DNA of 64,000 nucleotides from positions 1 to 64,000 of the forward strand of contig CAVYYK010000018.1 in NCBI GenBank assembly GCA_963772635.1, in the 5' to 3' direction. Position numbers and translations under genes: made by a program. The notes below the pieces were generated by a model. It ran no database searches and was not told the origin of the DNA. It saw nothing but the letters and a program-made list of their open reading frames with translations. The DNA is from JAUXFS01 sp963772635 (lineage in GTDB: Bacteria > Pseudomonadota > Alphaproteobacteria > Rhodospirillales > Defluviicoccaceae). Below are positions 17,731 to 30,891 of the stretch, in pieces (positions within the stretch are counted from its first letter, which is position 1; each line of letters starts with the position of its first letter).

Positions 17731-17928
17731 ATGGCAAAAACAAACCTGGCGCAATTCGTACGAGAGGTTCGGCAGGAGGCGGCCAAGGTTACCTGGCCGA
17801 CCCGCAAGGAGACCGGCATAACCACGGGCATGGTATTTCTGATGGTGATCGTGGCGGCCGTCTTCTTCCTGGTCGTCGATCAGCTTCTGGCGTTCGGCAT
17901 TCAGTTTCTACTGCGGGTAGGGGGCTGA
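17731..17928 (+). CDS. secE: Preprotein translocase subunit SecE
   Basis: This 65-residue single-span SecE has the conserved amphipathic segment FVREVRQEAAKVTWPTRKET followed by one membrane helix (TGMVFLMVIVAAVFFLVVDQLL). SecE clamps SecY in the inner-membrane translocon. The start is taken as the ATG at 17731; the GTG directly before it (17728) is in frame. nusG begins 6 bp after the stop. Confidence 0.95.
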   Translation: MAKTNLAQFVREVRQEAAKVTWPTRKETGITTGMVFLMVIVAAVFFLVVDQLLAFGIQFLLRVGG

Positions 17929-17934
17929 ACGCCG

Positions 17935-18465
17935 GTGGAAGCGCAGTGGTACGTGGTTCATGTCTACTCGGGTTTCGAGCGCAAGGTGGCTCAGTCGATC
18001 GAGGAGCAGGCCAAGCAGGCCGGAATGAACGACAGGATCCAGCAAGTGATGGTGCCGACCGAGGAAGTCGTCGAAGCGCGCCGGGGCGCCAAGGTGACCG
18101 TCGAGCGCAAGTTCTTCCCCGGCTACGTGCTGGTCAACATGGTGATGACCGACGAGACCTGGCATCTGGTCAAGAACACGCCGAAGGTGACCGGGTTCCT
18201 GGGCGGCCGTGGCCGGCCGACACCGATCAACGAAGTCGAGGCGATGCGGATCATGCATCAGGTCCAGGAGGGCATCGAACGGCCGAAACCGTCGGTGGTC
18301 TTCGAGGTGGGCGAGCAGGTACGCGTGAGCGACGGACCGTTTACCTCGTTCAGCGGTTTCGTCGAGGAAGTGGACGAGGAGCGTGCCCGGCTCAAGGTGG
18401 CGGTTTCGATCTTCGGCCGTTCGACACCGGTCGAGCTCGAATACGCTCAGGTGGAGAAGCTCTGA
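17935..18465 (+). CDS. nusG: Transcription termination/antitermination protein NusG
   Basis: The protein has 176 residues. The NGN domain (WYVVHVYSGFERKV...FFPGYVLVNMVMTDETWHLVKNTPKVTGFLG) binds RNA polymerase. A C-terminal KOW domain (VGEQVRVSDGPFTSFSGFVEEVDEERARLKV) contacts Rho or ribosomal protein S10. The start codon is GTG. It couples transcription to translation and precedes the rplK gene by 96 bp. Confidence 0.96.
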   Translation: MEAQWYVVHVYSGFERKVAQSIEEQAKQAGMNDRIQQVMVPTEEVVEARRGAKVTVERKFFPGYVLVNMVMTDETWHLVKNTPKVTGFLGGRGRPTPINEVEAMRIMHQVQEGIERPKPSVVFEVGEQVRVSDGPFTSFSGFVEEVDEERARLKVAVSIFGRSTPVELEYAQVEKL

Positions 18466-18561
18466 GATCCGAACGATGCACCGGCCGAGCGCGGCCGACA
18501 ATTGTGACAGACCAGTAACGGCCGCAACCACAATCGGCGAGGGCGTGACTGAGGGACCGAA

Positions 18562-18990
18562 ATGGCGAAGAAAATCAAGGGCTACATCAAACTGCAGGTG
18601 CCGGCTGGACAAGCCAATCCTTCGCCGCCGATTGGTCCGGCGCTCGGCCAGGCCGGCCTGAACATCATGGAGTTCTGCAAGACCTTCAACGCCCAGACCC
18701 AGAACCTGGAGCAGGGGATGCCGATTCCCGTGGTCATCACCGCTTATGCCGACAGGACCTTCTCGTTCGTCACCAAGACGCCGCCCGCCAGCTTTCTGTT
18801 GAAGAAGGCCGCCGGCGTCGATAAGGGTGTCGCCGAAGTCGGACGGCAAACCGTCGGCAAGGTCACCCGGAAGCAGGTCAGAGAAATCGCCGAGCAGAAG
18901 ATGGTTGACCTCAATGCCAAGGATCTCGAGGGCGCGATGCGAATGATCGCCGGCTCGGCCAGGTCGATGGGCATCGAGGTGGTGGAGTAG
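18562..18990 (+). CDS. rplK: 50S ribosomal protein L11
   Basis: The 142-residue uL11 begins MAKKIKGYIKLQVPAGQANPSPPIGPALGQAGLNIMEFCK, the proline-rich N-terminal domain that moves with elongation factors. A C-terminal RNA-binding domain binds the 23S GTPase-associated centre (VTRKQVREIAEQKMVDLNA). rplA follows 4 bp after it. Confidence 0.97.
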   Translation: MAKKIKGYIKLQVPAGQANPSPPIGPALGQAGLNIMEFCKTFNAQTQNLEQGMPIPVVITAYADRTFSFVTKTPPASFLLKKAAGVDKGVAEVGRQTVGKVTRKQVREIAEQKMVDLNAKDLEGAMRMIAGSARSMGIEVVE

Positions 18991-18994
18991 AGCA

Positions 18995-19690
18995 ATGGCC
19001 AAGCACAGTAAGCGACTGCGCAGCGCGTACGAAAACGTCGACGTCGAAACCCCTTACGATCTCGATGCGGCGATCAAGCTGATCAAGGACAACGCCTCCG
19101 CCAAGTTCGACGAGACGGTGGAGGTCGCCCTCAATCTGGGCGTCGATCCCCGCCATGCCGATCAGATGGTGCGGGGCGTGGTCGCGCTTCCCCACGGTAC
19201 CGGCAAGCAGGTACGGGTCGCGGTGTTCGCCAAAGGCGACAAGGCCTCGGAGGCCGAGGCGGCCGGCGCCGATATCGTCGGCGCCGACAACCTGATGGAG
19301 AACATCCAGAAAGGCCAGATCGACTTCGACCGTTGTATCGCCACGCCCGACATGATGGCCGTCGTCGGCCGTCTCGGCAAGATCCTCGGGCCGCGCGGTC
19401 TGATGCCCAATCCCAAACTCGGCACGGTGACCTTCGACGTCGCCCAGGCGGTGCGGGCGGCCAAGGCCGGGCAGGTCGAGTTCCGGGTCGAGAAGGCCGG
19501 CATCATCCACGGCGGCGTCGGCAAGGTCAGCTTCACCAATGACGCCCTGGCGGACAATATCCGCACTTTCGTCGATGCCATCGTCAAGGCCAAGCCGAGC
19601 GGCGCCAAGGGCACTTACCTTAAGAACGCGAGCCTGAGTAGCACGATGGGGCCGGGCTTGAAGCTCAACGTATCCAGCGGGATTGTTTGA
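18995..19690 (+). CDS. rplA: 50S ribosomal protein L1
   Basis: This 231-residue uL1 forms the L1 stalk at the ribosomal E site. The signature GRLGKILGPRGLMPNPKLGTVT is intact, and the two-domain fold is complete. In bacteria L1 commonly represses its own L11 operon. The next gene, rplJ, is separated by a 338-bp structured leader. Confidence 0.97.
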   Translation: MAKHSKRLRSAYENVDVETPYDLDAAIKLIKDNASAKFDETVEVALNLGVDPRHADQMVRGVVALPHGTGKQVRVAVFAKGDKASEAEAAGADIVGADNLMENIQKGQIDFDRCIATPDMMAVVGRLGKILGPRGLMPNPKLGTVTFDVAQAVRAAKAGQVEFRVEKAGIIHGGVGKVSFTNDALADNIRTFVDAIVKAKPSGAKGTYLKNASLSSTMGPGLKLNVSSGIV

Positions 19691-19744
19691 CTCCGGCTGG
19701 CTGTATTCGATGTGCCGTTCCGCCGCATCGGCGAACGGTACAGG

Positions 19745-19860
19745 GGGCGACTTCGAAAGTTCGTCCCCGACCTGTCCGAGACTGCAGGTGCCGCGCCGGG
19801 GACCGTTCCCGGAGCGCGGTTTAAAGGGAAACCCGCCTGCACAGACGGTGTTGCCATGGG
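19745..19860 (+). promoter_or_regulatory. L10 leader, autoregulatory RNA
   Basis: The 338-bp gap 19691-20028 contains no gene but is highly structured. GCAGGTG (19784-19790) can pair with CGCCTGC (19834-19840). This encloses a long GC hairpin (CCGCGC...GCGCGG, 19791-19819) and a small GGTTT/AAACC hairpin. The arrangement, just before rplJ, fits the ribosomal L10 leader, in which L10-L7/L12 binds its own mRNA at a mimic of its 23S site. The fold was done by eye and not computed. Confidence 0.65.
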
Positions 19861-20028
19861 TTTCCGGCGTATTCCGCCGGCGGCCGGCAAGCGGTTTGCG
19901 GTACCTCGGACAGTATGGCCGGTCCCAACGGGAAGCGCGATTGCGGCGCCCGGCGGGGCCATGTGATGGACAACTCGGGACGACATCGCCGAGCGGGGCG
20001 TTCCGGGCAATGAGACGGAGATGATTCG

Positions 20029-20547
20029 GTGGACCGGACGGAAAAAGAACAACTCGTCGCCTCGTTGCATCGAACGTTCAGCGAAACCACCGTCGTCGTC
20101 GTGACCCACTATATCGGGCTGACGGTCGCCGAGATGGGTGCGCTCAGGACGCAGATGCGTGAGGCCGGCGCGAGCATAATGGTGACCAAGAACCGTCTGG
20201 TGCGTCGGGCGCTCGAAGGTACCCGCTACAAGGATCTGGAAGGCCTGTTCACCGGGCCGACGGCGTTGGCCTACTCGGACGACCCGGTGGCGGCGGCGAA
20301 AGTGGCGGTCAACTTCGCCAAGACCAACAACAAGCTGGTGGTCCTCGGCGGCGGCCTCGGAGAAAAGGTTCTCGGTGAGGAGGACGTCAAGTCCCTGGCG
20401 GCCCTGCCCTCGTTGGACGAGCTGAGGGCGAAGCTGGTCGGTCTCGTCAACGCGCCGGCGACCAAGATTGCGGGCGTGTTGCAGGCCCCTGCCGGACAAC
20501 TGGCCCGGGTGCTGGCGGCGCGTGCCGGCCAGGACGAAGCCGCCTGA
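20029..20547 (+). CDS. rplJ: 50S ribosomal protein L10
   Basis: The 172-residue uL10 starts at GTG. The N-terminal globular domain (MDRTEKEQLVASLHRTFSETTVVVVTHYIGLTVAEMGALR) binds 23S rRNA. The C-terminal helix (LARVLAARAGQDEAA) carries L7/L12 dimers. It is translated behind the structured leader and is the probable effector of it. Confidence 0.96.
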   Translation: MDRTEKEQLVASLHRTFSETTVVVVTHYIGLTVAEMGALRTQMREAGASIMVTKNRLVRRALEGTRYKDLEGLFTGPTALAYSDDPVAAAKVAVNFAKTNNKLVVLGGGLGEKVLGEEDVKSLAALPSLDELRAKLVGLVNAPATKIAGVLQAPAGQLARVLAARAGQDEAA

Positions 20548-20599
20548 TTACAACGATTCCTTTGATCAACGACTACTGAAACCCAAGGAGAACGACACG

Positions 20600-20977
20600 A
20601 TGGCCAATTTGGAAAAGATCGCCGAGGATTTGAGCGCTCTCACCGTCCTCGAGGCGGCGGAACTCAGCAAGATGTTGGAAGAGAAGTGGGGAGTCTCGGC
20701 GGCCGCGCCGATGGCCGTCGCCGCGATGCCGGGTGGAGCCCCCGCCGCCGAGGCCGCCGAGGAAAAGACCGAGTTCGACGTCATCCTGGCCGCGATCGGC
20801 GACAAAAAGATCAACGTGATCAAGGAAGTGCGCGCAATGACCGGTCTCGGCCTGAAGGAAGCGAAGGACCTGGTCGAAGCCGCGCCGAAGGTGGTCAAGG
20901 AAGGCGTCAGGAAAGAAGAAGCCGAACAGATGAAGAAGAAGCTGGAAGAAGTCGGCGCAACCGTCGAGGTGAAGTGA
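20600..20977 (+). CDS. rplL: 50S ribosomal protein L7/L12
   Basis: The 125-residue bL12 has the N-terminal dimerisation helices (LEKIAEDLSALTVLEAAELSKMLEEKWG), an alanine/proline hinge, and the C-terminal factor-binding domain (KTEFDVILAAIGDKKINVIKEVRAMTGLGLKEAKDLVEAAP). AAGGAG lies 9 bp before the ATG at 20600. The stalk protein recruits translational GTPases. Confidence 0.97.
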   Translation: MANLEKIAEDLSALTVLEAAELSKMLEEKWGVSAAAPMAVAAMPGGAPAAEAAEEKTEFDVILAAIGDKKINVIKEVRAMTGLGLKEAKDLVEAAPKVVKEGVRKEEAEQMKKKLEEVGATVEVK

Positions 20978-21284
20978 GCAAAACGAGGTTGCGGCGCTTG
21001 GTTTCCGCAATCCGCGCATTACATAAGGAGTCGAGCCGGAGAGCACCGCTTCCGGGTGGTGAATGCTGTGCCGGCCCGCACGATATTGCGTATCCGCCCG
21101 AATGGGCCTTGCCGCGGCCGGGACAGCGGATACGTGTTGCCCGCGTGAACGCGCTACGAAAGCCGGTATATGCCGGCCGCATCGGAAGTGCGCACGCCGA
21201 TGGAGAAATCGGCTCTCCCGATACGACAGCGGTGGTCGGATTCGGGACGGGTCGATTGGCAACACCAAAGCATGAGGATCACTG
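20978..21284 (+). other. rplL-rpoB intergenic region with long stem
   Basis: This 307-bp gap has no convincing gene. CGTATCCGC (21089-21097) and GCGGATACG (21126-21134) form a perfect 9-bp stem around a GC-rich loop. In other bacteria this gap carries a partial attenuator and a processing site that set the rpoB to ribosomal-protein ratio. Such a role here is inferred by position only. No clear promoter was found. Confidence 0.45.
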
Positions 21285-25442
<4,158 letters not shown>

Positions 25443-25491
25443 CCCGGCGTTCTCGGTTGTATCACGTAACGTCGGTATAGGAGGCGACCCC

Positions 25492-28400
25492 ATGAATGAG
25501 TTGCTGAAGATATTCGGGCAGATCGGCGGCACCCAGCGGTTCGACGAGATCCGGATGGCGATTGCCAGCCCCGAACGAATCCGGTCGTGGTCGTTCGGCG
25601 AGATCAAGAAGCCGGAGACAATCAACTACCGCACCTTCAAGCCGGAGCGCGACGGGCTGTTCTGCGCCCGCATTTTCGGTCCGGTGAAGGACTACGAGTG
25701 CTTGTGCGGCAAGTACAAGCGAATGAAATACAAAGGCATTACCTGCGAGAAGTGCGGCGTCGAAGTAACCTTGCAGAAAGTCCGCCGCGAGCGCATGGGC
25801 CATATCGAGCTTGCCTCGCCGGCTGCCCACATCTGGTTCCTGAAATCGCTGCCGAGCCGTATCGGTCTGCTCTTGGATATGACCCTGAAGGACCTGGAGA
25901 AGGTTCTCTACTTCGAGAGCTACGTGGTCGTCGAACCGGGGTTGACCCCGCTCAAGCTTCACGAACTGGTCAACGAAGAACAGTATCAAAGGGCGATCGA
26001 GGAATACGGCGAGGACGCGTTTACGGTCGGTATCGGCGCCGAGGCAGCGAGCGATATGCTGAAGGCGATCGATCTGGAGGCCGAGCGCGCGTCGTTGCGC
26101 GAGGAACTCAAGGAGACGACCTCGGAAGCCAAGCGCAAGAAGTACGTCAAGCGCCTGAAGCTGATCGAGGCCTTTATCGATTCCGGCGCCCGGCCCGAAT
26201 GGATGATCATGGAGGTCATCCCGGTGATCCCGCCGGAGCTCAGGCCATTGGTGCCGCTGGACGGCGGCCGCTTCGCCACCTCCGATCTCAACGATCTGTA
26301 TCGGCGGGTCATCAACCGCAACAACCGCCTAAAGCGGCTGATCGAGCTCAGGGCGCCCGAGATCATCATTCGCAATGAAAAGCGGATGCTGCAGGAATCG
26401 GTCGATGCCCTGTTCGACAACAGCCGCCGCGGCCGTCCCATCGCCGGAGCCAGCAAACGGCCGCTGAAGTCGCTCAGCGACATGCTGAAGGGCAAGCAGG
26501 GCCGGTTCCGCCAAAACCTGCTCGGCAAGCGGGTGGACTACTCCGGCCGTTCGGTGATCGTCGTTGGACCGGAATTGAAACTGCATGAATGCGGGTTGCC
26601 GAAGAAGATGGCGCTCGAGCTGTTCAAGCCGTTCATCTATTCGAAGCTCGAGCTTTACGGGATGGCGACGACGATCAAGGCGGCCAAGCGCTTGCTCGAG
26701 AAGGAGCGCCCGGAGGTTTGGGATATTCTCGAGGAGGTGATTCGCGAGCATCCGGTGCTCCTCAACCGGGCGCCGACCTTGCACCGTCTCGGCATCCAGG
26801 CCTTCGAGCCGGTGCTGATCGAGGGCAAGGCGATCCAGCTTCACCCCTTGGTTTGCGCCGCTTTCAATGCCGACTTCGACGGCGACCAGATGGCGGTCCA
26901 CGTGCCGCTTTCCCTGGAAGCTCAGCTCGAGGCGCGGGTGCTGATGATGTCCACCAACAACATCCTCAGCCCGGCGAACGGCAAGCCGATCATCGTTCCC
27001 TCGCAGGACATCGTGCTCGGTCTTTACTATCTGACGATGGACCGCCCGGAAGAGCCGGGGGAGGGCATGGTGTTTGCCGATATCGGCGAAATCCAGCACG
27101 CCCTGGAGGCCAAAGCGGTCACGCTGCACACCAAAATCAAATCCCGTTACCAGACCGTCGACGAGCAGGGCCGTCCGGTGACCCGGTTGGTCGACACAAC
27201 GCCCGGACGGATGCTGCTTTCCGAGACACTGCCTCGGCACCCGAACGTGCCGTTGGATCTGATCAACCGGTTGTTGACCAAGAAGGAGGTCACGGCTGCG
27301 ATCGACTCGGTCTATCGGAACTGCGGGCAGAAGGAAACGGTGATCTTCGCTGACCGGATCATGCGCATGGGCTTTACGCATGCCTCCAGGGCGGGCATTT
27401 CCTTCGGCAAGGACGACCTGGTCGTCCCCGAGAAGAAGACCCCCCTTGTTCGCGCGACCGAGGATCGGGTCAAGGAATACGAGCAGCAGTACCTGGACGG
27501 CCTGATCACCCAGGGCGAGAAGTACAACAAGGTCGTCGACGCCTGGGCCCACTGCACCGACGAGGTGGCCGAGGAGATGATGAAGCGAATCTCCACCACC
27601 GAACCCGGCAAACCCGTCAACGCGGTCTACATGATGGCCCACTCGGGTGCGCGCGGTTCGGCAGCGCAGATGAAGCAGCTGGCCGGCATGCGCGGGCTGA
27701 TGGCCAAGCCGTCCGGCGAAATCATCGAGACGCCGATCATCTCGAACTTCAAGGAAGGGTTGACGGTGCTGGAGTACTTCAACTCCACCCACGGTGCCCG
27801 CAAAGGCCTCGCCGATACGGCGCTGAAGACCGCCAATTCCGGTTATCTGACCCGGCGGCTGGTCGACGTCGCCCAGGACTGCATCATCCTCGAGGTCGAC
27901 TGCGGCACGGTCAACGGCATCACCGTCCGGCCGGTGGTCGAGGGGGGCGAGGTGGTCTCGGCGCTTGGCGAGCGGGTCCTCGGCCGCTCGGCCGCGGAGG
28001 ACGTTGTCGATCCGGCCACCGGTACCGTGATCGTCTCCGCCGGCGGGATGATCGACGAGGATGCGGTGACCGCAATCGAAATCGCCGACTTGGAAACGAT
28101 AAAGATAAGGTCGGTGCTGACCTGCGAAACGAACACGGGTGTCTGTGCCACCTGCTACGGGCGCGATCTCGCCCGCGGCACCCAGGTCAATATCGGCGAG
28201 GCGGTCGGCGTGATCGCCGCCCAGTCGATCGGTGAGCCGGGGACCCAGCTGACCATGCGCACCTTCCACATCGGTGGCGCGGTGCAGCGCGGCGCCGAGC
28301 AATCGAAGATCGAGGCGGTGACCGACGGAACGCTGTCGCTCCGCAACTGCTCGACGGTGCGCAACAGTTCCGGCGTTCCGGTGGTGATGAACCGTAACGC

Positions 28401-29670
28401 CGAAGCGCTGGTGTTTGACGGCCACGGGCGGGAACGGGCTCGCCACCGCCTTCCCTATGGCGCCAAGCTCGCGGCCAAGGACAAGGTCGAACTCAAGCGC
28501 GGCGACAAGATCGCCGAATGGGACCCCTATACCCTGCCGATCATCAGCGAAAAGGAGGGTATCGCCAACTACATGGATCTGGTCGAAGGCTTGACGATGA
28601 CCGAACAGCTCGACGAGACCACCGGCATCGCCTCGAAGGTGGTGATCGACTGGAAACAGCAGCCGCGGGGCGCCGACCTCAAGCCGCGCGTAACGCTTCG
28701 CGACGAGAACGACGAGATCATCACCCTGGATAACGGGTTGGAGGCACGCTATTTCCTGTCGGTGGATGCGATCCTGTCGGTGGAGGCGGGCCAGAAGGTT
28801 CATGCCGGCGACGTGCTCGCTCGAATTCCGCGCGAATCGGCGAAGACCCGCGACATTACCGGCGGCTTGCCACGGGTCGCGGAGTTGTTCGAAGCCCGCA
28901 AACCCAAGGATCACGCGATCATCAGCGAGATCGACGGTCGCATCGAGTTCGGAAAGGACTACAAGTCCAAACGAAGGATCGTCGTCGTTCCCACCGACGA
29001 GGACGGCGATGGCGAGCCGCGGGAATACCTGATCCCAAAGGGCAAGCACATCAGCGTCCAGGAGGGTGACTATGTGATGGCGGGGGATCCGCTGATGGAC
29101 GGCAATCCAGTGCCCCACGACATCCTGCTGGTGCTCGGTGTCGAGGCTCTGGCCGCATATCTGACCAACGAGATCCAGGAGGTCTATCGTCTGCAGGGCG
29201 TGAAGATCAACGACAAGCACATCGAGGTGATCGTTCGCCAGATGTTGCAGAAAGTGGAAATCACCGCCCCTGGCGATACCACTTTCCTGGCGGGCGAACA
29301 GATCGACCGACTGGAGTTCGACGAGGCCAACGCCAAGGTGCAAGCGGCCGGGGAGCAGCCGGCGGAAGCGTTGCCGGTGCTGCAGGGGATCACCAAGGCG
29401 AGCCTGCAGACACGGTCGTTCATCTCCGCCGCGTCGTTCCAGGAGACCACGCGCGTGCTTACCGAGGCCGCGGTGTCGGGCAAGGTCGACAATCTGCTTG
29501 GCCTGAAGGAGAATGTCATCGTCGGCCGACTGGTTCCGGCGGGAACCGGGAGCGCGATGAACCGGCTGCGCAGGGTGGCGGCCGAGCGCGACCGCCAGAT
29601 GTCGGAAATCGCTGCCGCCGAAGAGGCGGCGGGCAGTCTGGAAACAACTTCCGAGGCAACATCGCAATAG
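25492..29670 (+). CDS. rpoC: RNA polymerase subunit beta'
   Basis: This is the full-length 1392-residue beta-prime subunit. The N-terminal zinc ribbon is CLCGKYKRMKYKGITCEKCG. The catalytic Mg-binding loop NADFDGDQM (about residue 461) is intact. The second zinc site is CETNTGVCATCYG, and the bridge and trigger-loop region lies around FKEGLTVLEYF and QSIGEPGTQLTMRTFHIGGA. It closes the rplKAJL-rpoBC unit; a 339-bp gap with a new promoter follows. Confidence 0.98.
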   Translation: MNELLKIFGQIGGTQRFDEIRMAIASPERIRSWSFGEIKKPETINYRTFKPERDGLFCARIFGPVKDYECLCGKYKRMKYKGITCEKCGVEVTLQKVRRERMGHIELASPAAHIWFLKSLPSRIGLLLDMTLKDLEKVLYFESYVVVEPGLTPLKLHELVNEEQYQRAIEEYGEDAFTVGIGAEAASDMLKAIDLEAERASLREELKETTSEAKRKKYVKRLKLIEAFIDSGARPEWMIMEVIPVIPPELRPLVPLDGGRFATSDLNDLYRRVINRNNRLKRLIELRAPEIIIRNEKRMLQESVDALFDNSRRGRPIAGASKRPLKSLSDMLKGKQGRFRQNLLGKRVDYSGRSVIVVGPELKLHECGLPKKMALELFKPFIYSKLELYGMATTIKAAKRLLEKERPEVWDILEEVIREHPVLLNRAPTLHRLGIQAFEPVLIEGKAIQLHPLVCAAFNADFDGDQMAVHVPLSLEAQLEARVLMMSTNNILSPANGKPIIVPSQDIVLGLYYLTMDRPEEPGEGMVFADIGEIQHALEAKAVTLHTKIKSRYQTVDEQGRPVTRLVDTTPGRMLLSETLPRHPNVPLDLINRLLTKKEVTAAIDSVYRNCGQKETVIFADRIMRMGFTHASRAGISFGKDDLVVPEKKTPLVRATEDRVKEYEQQYLDGLITQGEKYNKVVDAWAHCTDEVAEEMMKRISTTEPGKPVNAVYMMAHSGARGSAAQMKQLAGMRGLMAKPSGEIIETPIISNFKEGLTVLEYFNSTHGARKGLADTALKTANSGYLTRRLVDVAQDCIILEVDCGTVNGITVRPVVEGGEVVSALGERVLGRSAAEDVVDPATGTVIVSAGGMIDEDAVTAIEIADLETIKIRSVLTCETNTGVCATCYGRDLARGTQVNIGEAVGVIAAQSIGEPGTQLTMRTFHIGGAVQRGAEQSKIEAVTDGTLSLRNCSTVRNSSGVPVVMNRNAEALVFDGHGRERARHRLPYGAKLAAKDKVELKRGDKIAEWDPYTLPIISEKEGIANYMDLVEGLTMTEQLDETTGIASKVVIDWKQQPRGADLKPRVTLRDENDEIITLDNGLEARYFLSVDAILSVEAGQKVHAGDVLARIPRESAKTRDITGGLPRVAELFEARKPKDHAIISEIDGRIEFGKDYKSKRRIVVVPTDEDGDGEPREYLIPKGKHISVQEGDYVMAGDPLMDGNPVPHDILLVLGVEALAAYLTNEIQEVYRLQGVKINDKHIEVIVRQMLQKVEITAPGDTTFLAGEQIDRLEFDEANAKVQAAGEQPAEALPVLQGITKASLQTRSFISAASFQETTRVLTEAAVSGKVDNLLGLKENVIVGRLVPAGTGSAMNRLRRVAAERDRQMSEIAAAEEAAGSLETTSEATSQ

Positions 29671-30009
29671 GAGTAACCGAGTCCGAGCGTCGAGCGATCG
29701 CTTTCTACCGCCGGCACGCCGGCGGTGCCGGAAGGTGCCGACATAACGCACTATTGCTGCTTGACGGGGTTGGGCGGCGTCCCTAGTATGCGCCCCTCTC
29801 CGCAGGGGACTGGTGGTGGGCCTTTCCGGTCCAGACGCAGTCCCTTTTGAGATATGAAAATTTAGTTTTGCGCCCGATCGGGCGGCATATGTTGAAGGCC
29901 GGAAGGCCGCATGCGGCTTCCGGCAGTCGTGCTGACCGGGAATAAGCATTAACGGTTTTGTGGAATTGAGGAAGGGACGCCCGGACATGTAAATCCGGGC
30001 AAGAAAAAA
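29671..30009 (+). promoter_or_regulatory. rpsL operon promoter and leader region
   Basis: This 339-bp gap holds three signals. First is a GC hairpin (ACCGCCGG-CACG-CCGGCGGT, near 29708) without a U-run, possibly ending rpoC transcripts. Second is a promoter at 29761-29789. Third is a leader of about 210 nt containing a strong near-palindrome (CCGGAAG...CTTCCGG, about 29901-29926). No gene is visible. The leader lies before rpsL and may carry translational control. Confidence 0.55.
29761..29789 (+). promoter_or_regulatory. str operon promoter
   Basis: TTGACG (29761-29766), 17 bp, TAGTAT (29784-29789). Near-consensus hexamers at ideal spacing give a start near 29796, upstream of rpsL. This would drive rpsL-rpsG-fusA-tuf and, as the gaps are short, the S10 and spc genes as well. 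Confidence 0.75.
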
Positions 30010-30381
30010 ATGCCGACAGTAAACCAACTGGTTCGCAACCCGCGGAAATCGCCTGCGCAACGAAACAAGGTGCCGGCGCTGGCAAGCTCGCCGCAGAAAC
30101 GGGGCGTGTGCACGCGTGTGTACACGACGACCCCCAAGAAGCCCAATTCCGCGCTGCGCAAAGTCGCCCGCGTGCGCCTGACAAATGGATTTGAGGTGAC
30201 CAGCTATATTCCCGGCGAAGGTCATAACCTCCAGGAGCATTCGGTGGTGTTGATTCGCGGGGGCCGGGTCAAGGACCTGCCGGGTGTGCGCTACCACATC
30301 ATCCGCGGCACCCTGGACACCCAAGGCGTCACCTCGCGTCGCCAACGGCGATCCAAATACGGCGCCAAGCGGCCCAAATAG
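30010..30381 (+). CDS. rpsL: 30S ribosomal protein S12
   Basis: The 123-residue uS12 of the decoding centre is intact. The two streptomycin-related loops TTPKKPNSALRK and PGEGHNLQEHS...GGRVKDLPGVRYH carry wild-type lysines. It is the first gene of the str operon, behind a promoter and long leader. Confidence 0.97.
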   Translation: MPTVNQLVRNPRKSPAQRNKVPALASSPQKRGVCTRVYTTTPKKPNSALRKVARVRLTNGFEVTSYIPGEGHNLQEHSVVLIRGGRVKDLPGVRYHIIRGTLDTQGVTSRRQRRSKYGAKRPK

Positions 30382-30398
30382 AGAGCAATAGGTTAGAG

Positions 30399-30869
30399 AT
30401 GTCCCGTCGTCGCGCCGCTGAGAAACGCGAGATCCTGCCAGACCCCAAGTTTGGGGATATCCTGGTGACCAAGTTCACCAATGGACTGATGTTGGGTGGC
30501 AAGAAGTCGGTTGCCGAGCGAATCATGTACGGTGCGCTCGACCTGATCGAGAGCAAGTCCAAGCAGGATCCGCTCAAGGTTTTTCACGAAGCGATCGAAA
30601 ACGTCAGGCCGCTCCTGGAGGTCCGTTCCCGTCGCGTCGGCGGTGCGACCTATCAGGTCCCGGTGGAGGTGCGTGCGTTGCGCCGCCAGTCCCTGGCGAT
30701 TCGGTGGGTTGTCGGCCTGTCTCGCAAGCGCTCGGAGAACACCATGGTCGAACGCCTTGCGGGCGAACTCCTCGATGCCGCCAACAACCGCGGTGCCGCT
30801 GTCAAAAAGCGTGAGGATACGCACCGGATGGCGGAAGCCAACAAAGCCTTCTCCCATTACCGCTGGTAA
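30399..30869 (+). CDS. rpsG: 30S ribosomal protein S7
   Basis: The 156-residue uS7 nucleates assembly of the 30S head. Recognisable segments are MSRRRAAEKREILPDPKFGD and GGATYQVPVEVRALRRQSLAIRW, with a C-terminal MAEANKAFSHYRW. It lies between rpsL and fusA; in other bacteria S7 represses the str operon. Confidence 0.97.
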   Translation: MSRRRAAEKREILPDPKFGDILVTKFTNGLMLGGKKSVAERIMYGALDLIESKSKQDPLKVFHEAIENVRPLLEVRSRRVGGATYQVPVEVRALRRQSLAIRWVVGLSRKRSENTMVERLAGELLDAANNRGAAVKKREDTHRMAEANKAFSHYRW

Positions 30870-30891
30870 TTGTTGCAAGGCAATCAAAACC

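Noticed and set aside
26329..30345. A 1338-codon open frame antisense to rpoC and the rpsL leader
   Set aside because: The composition is Arg/His/Leu/Asp-rich, as expected of the reverse complement of a high-GC gene. The sense strand is unmistakably rpoC.
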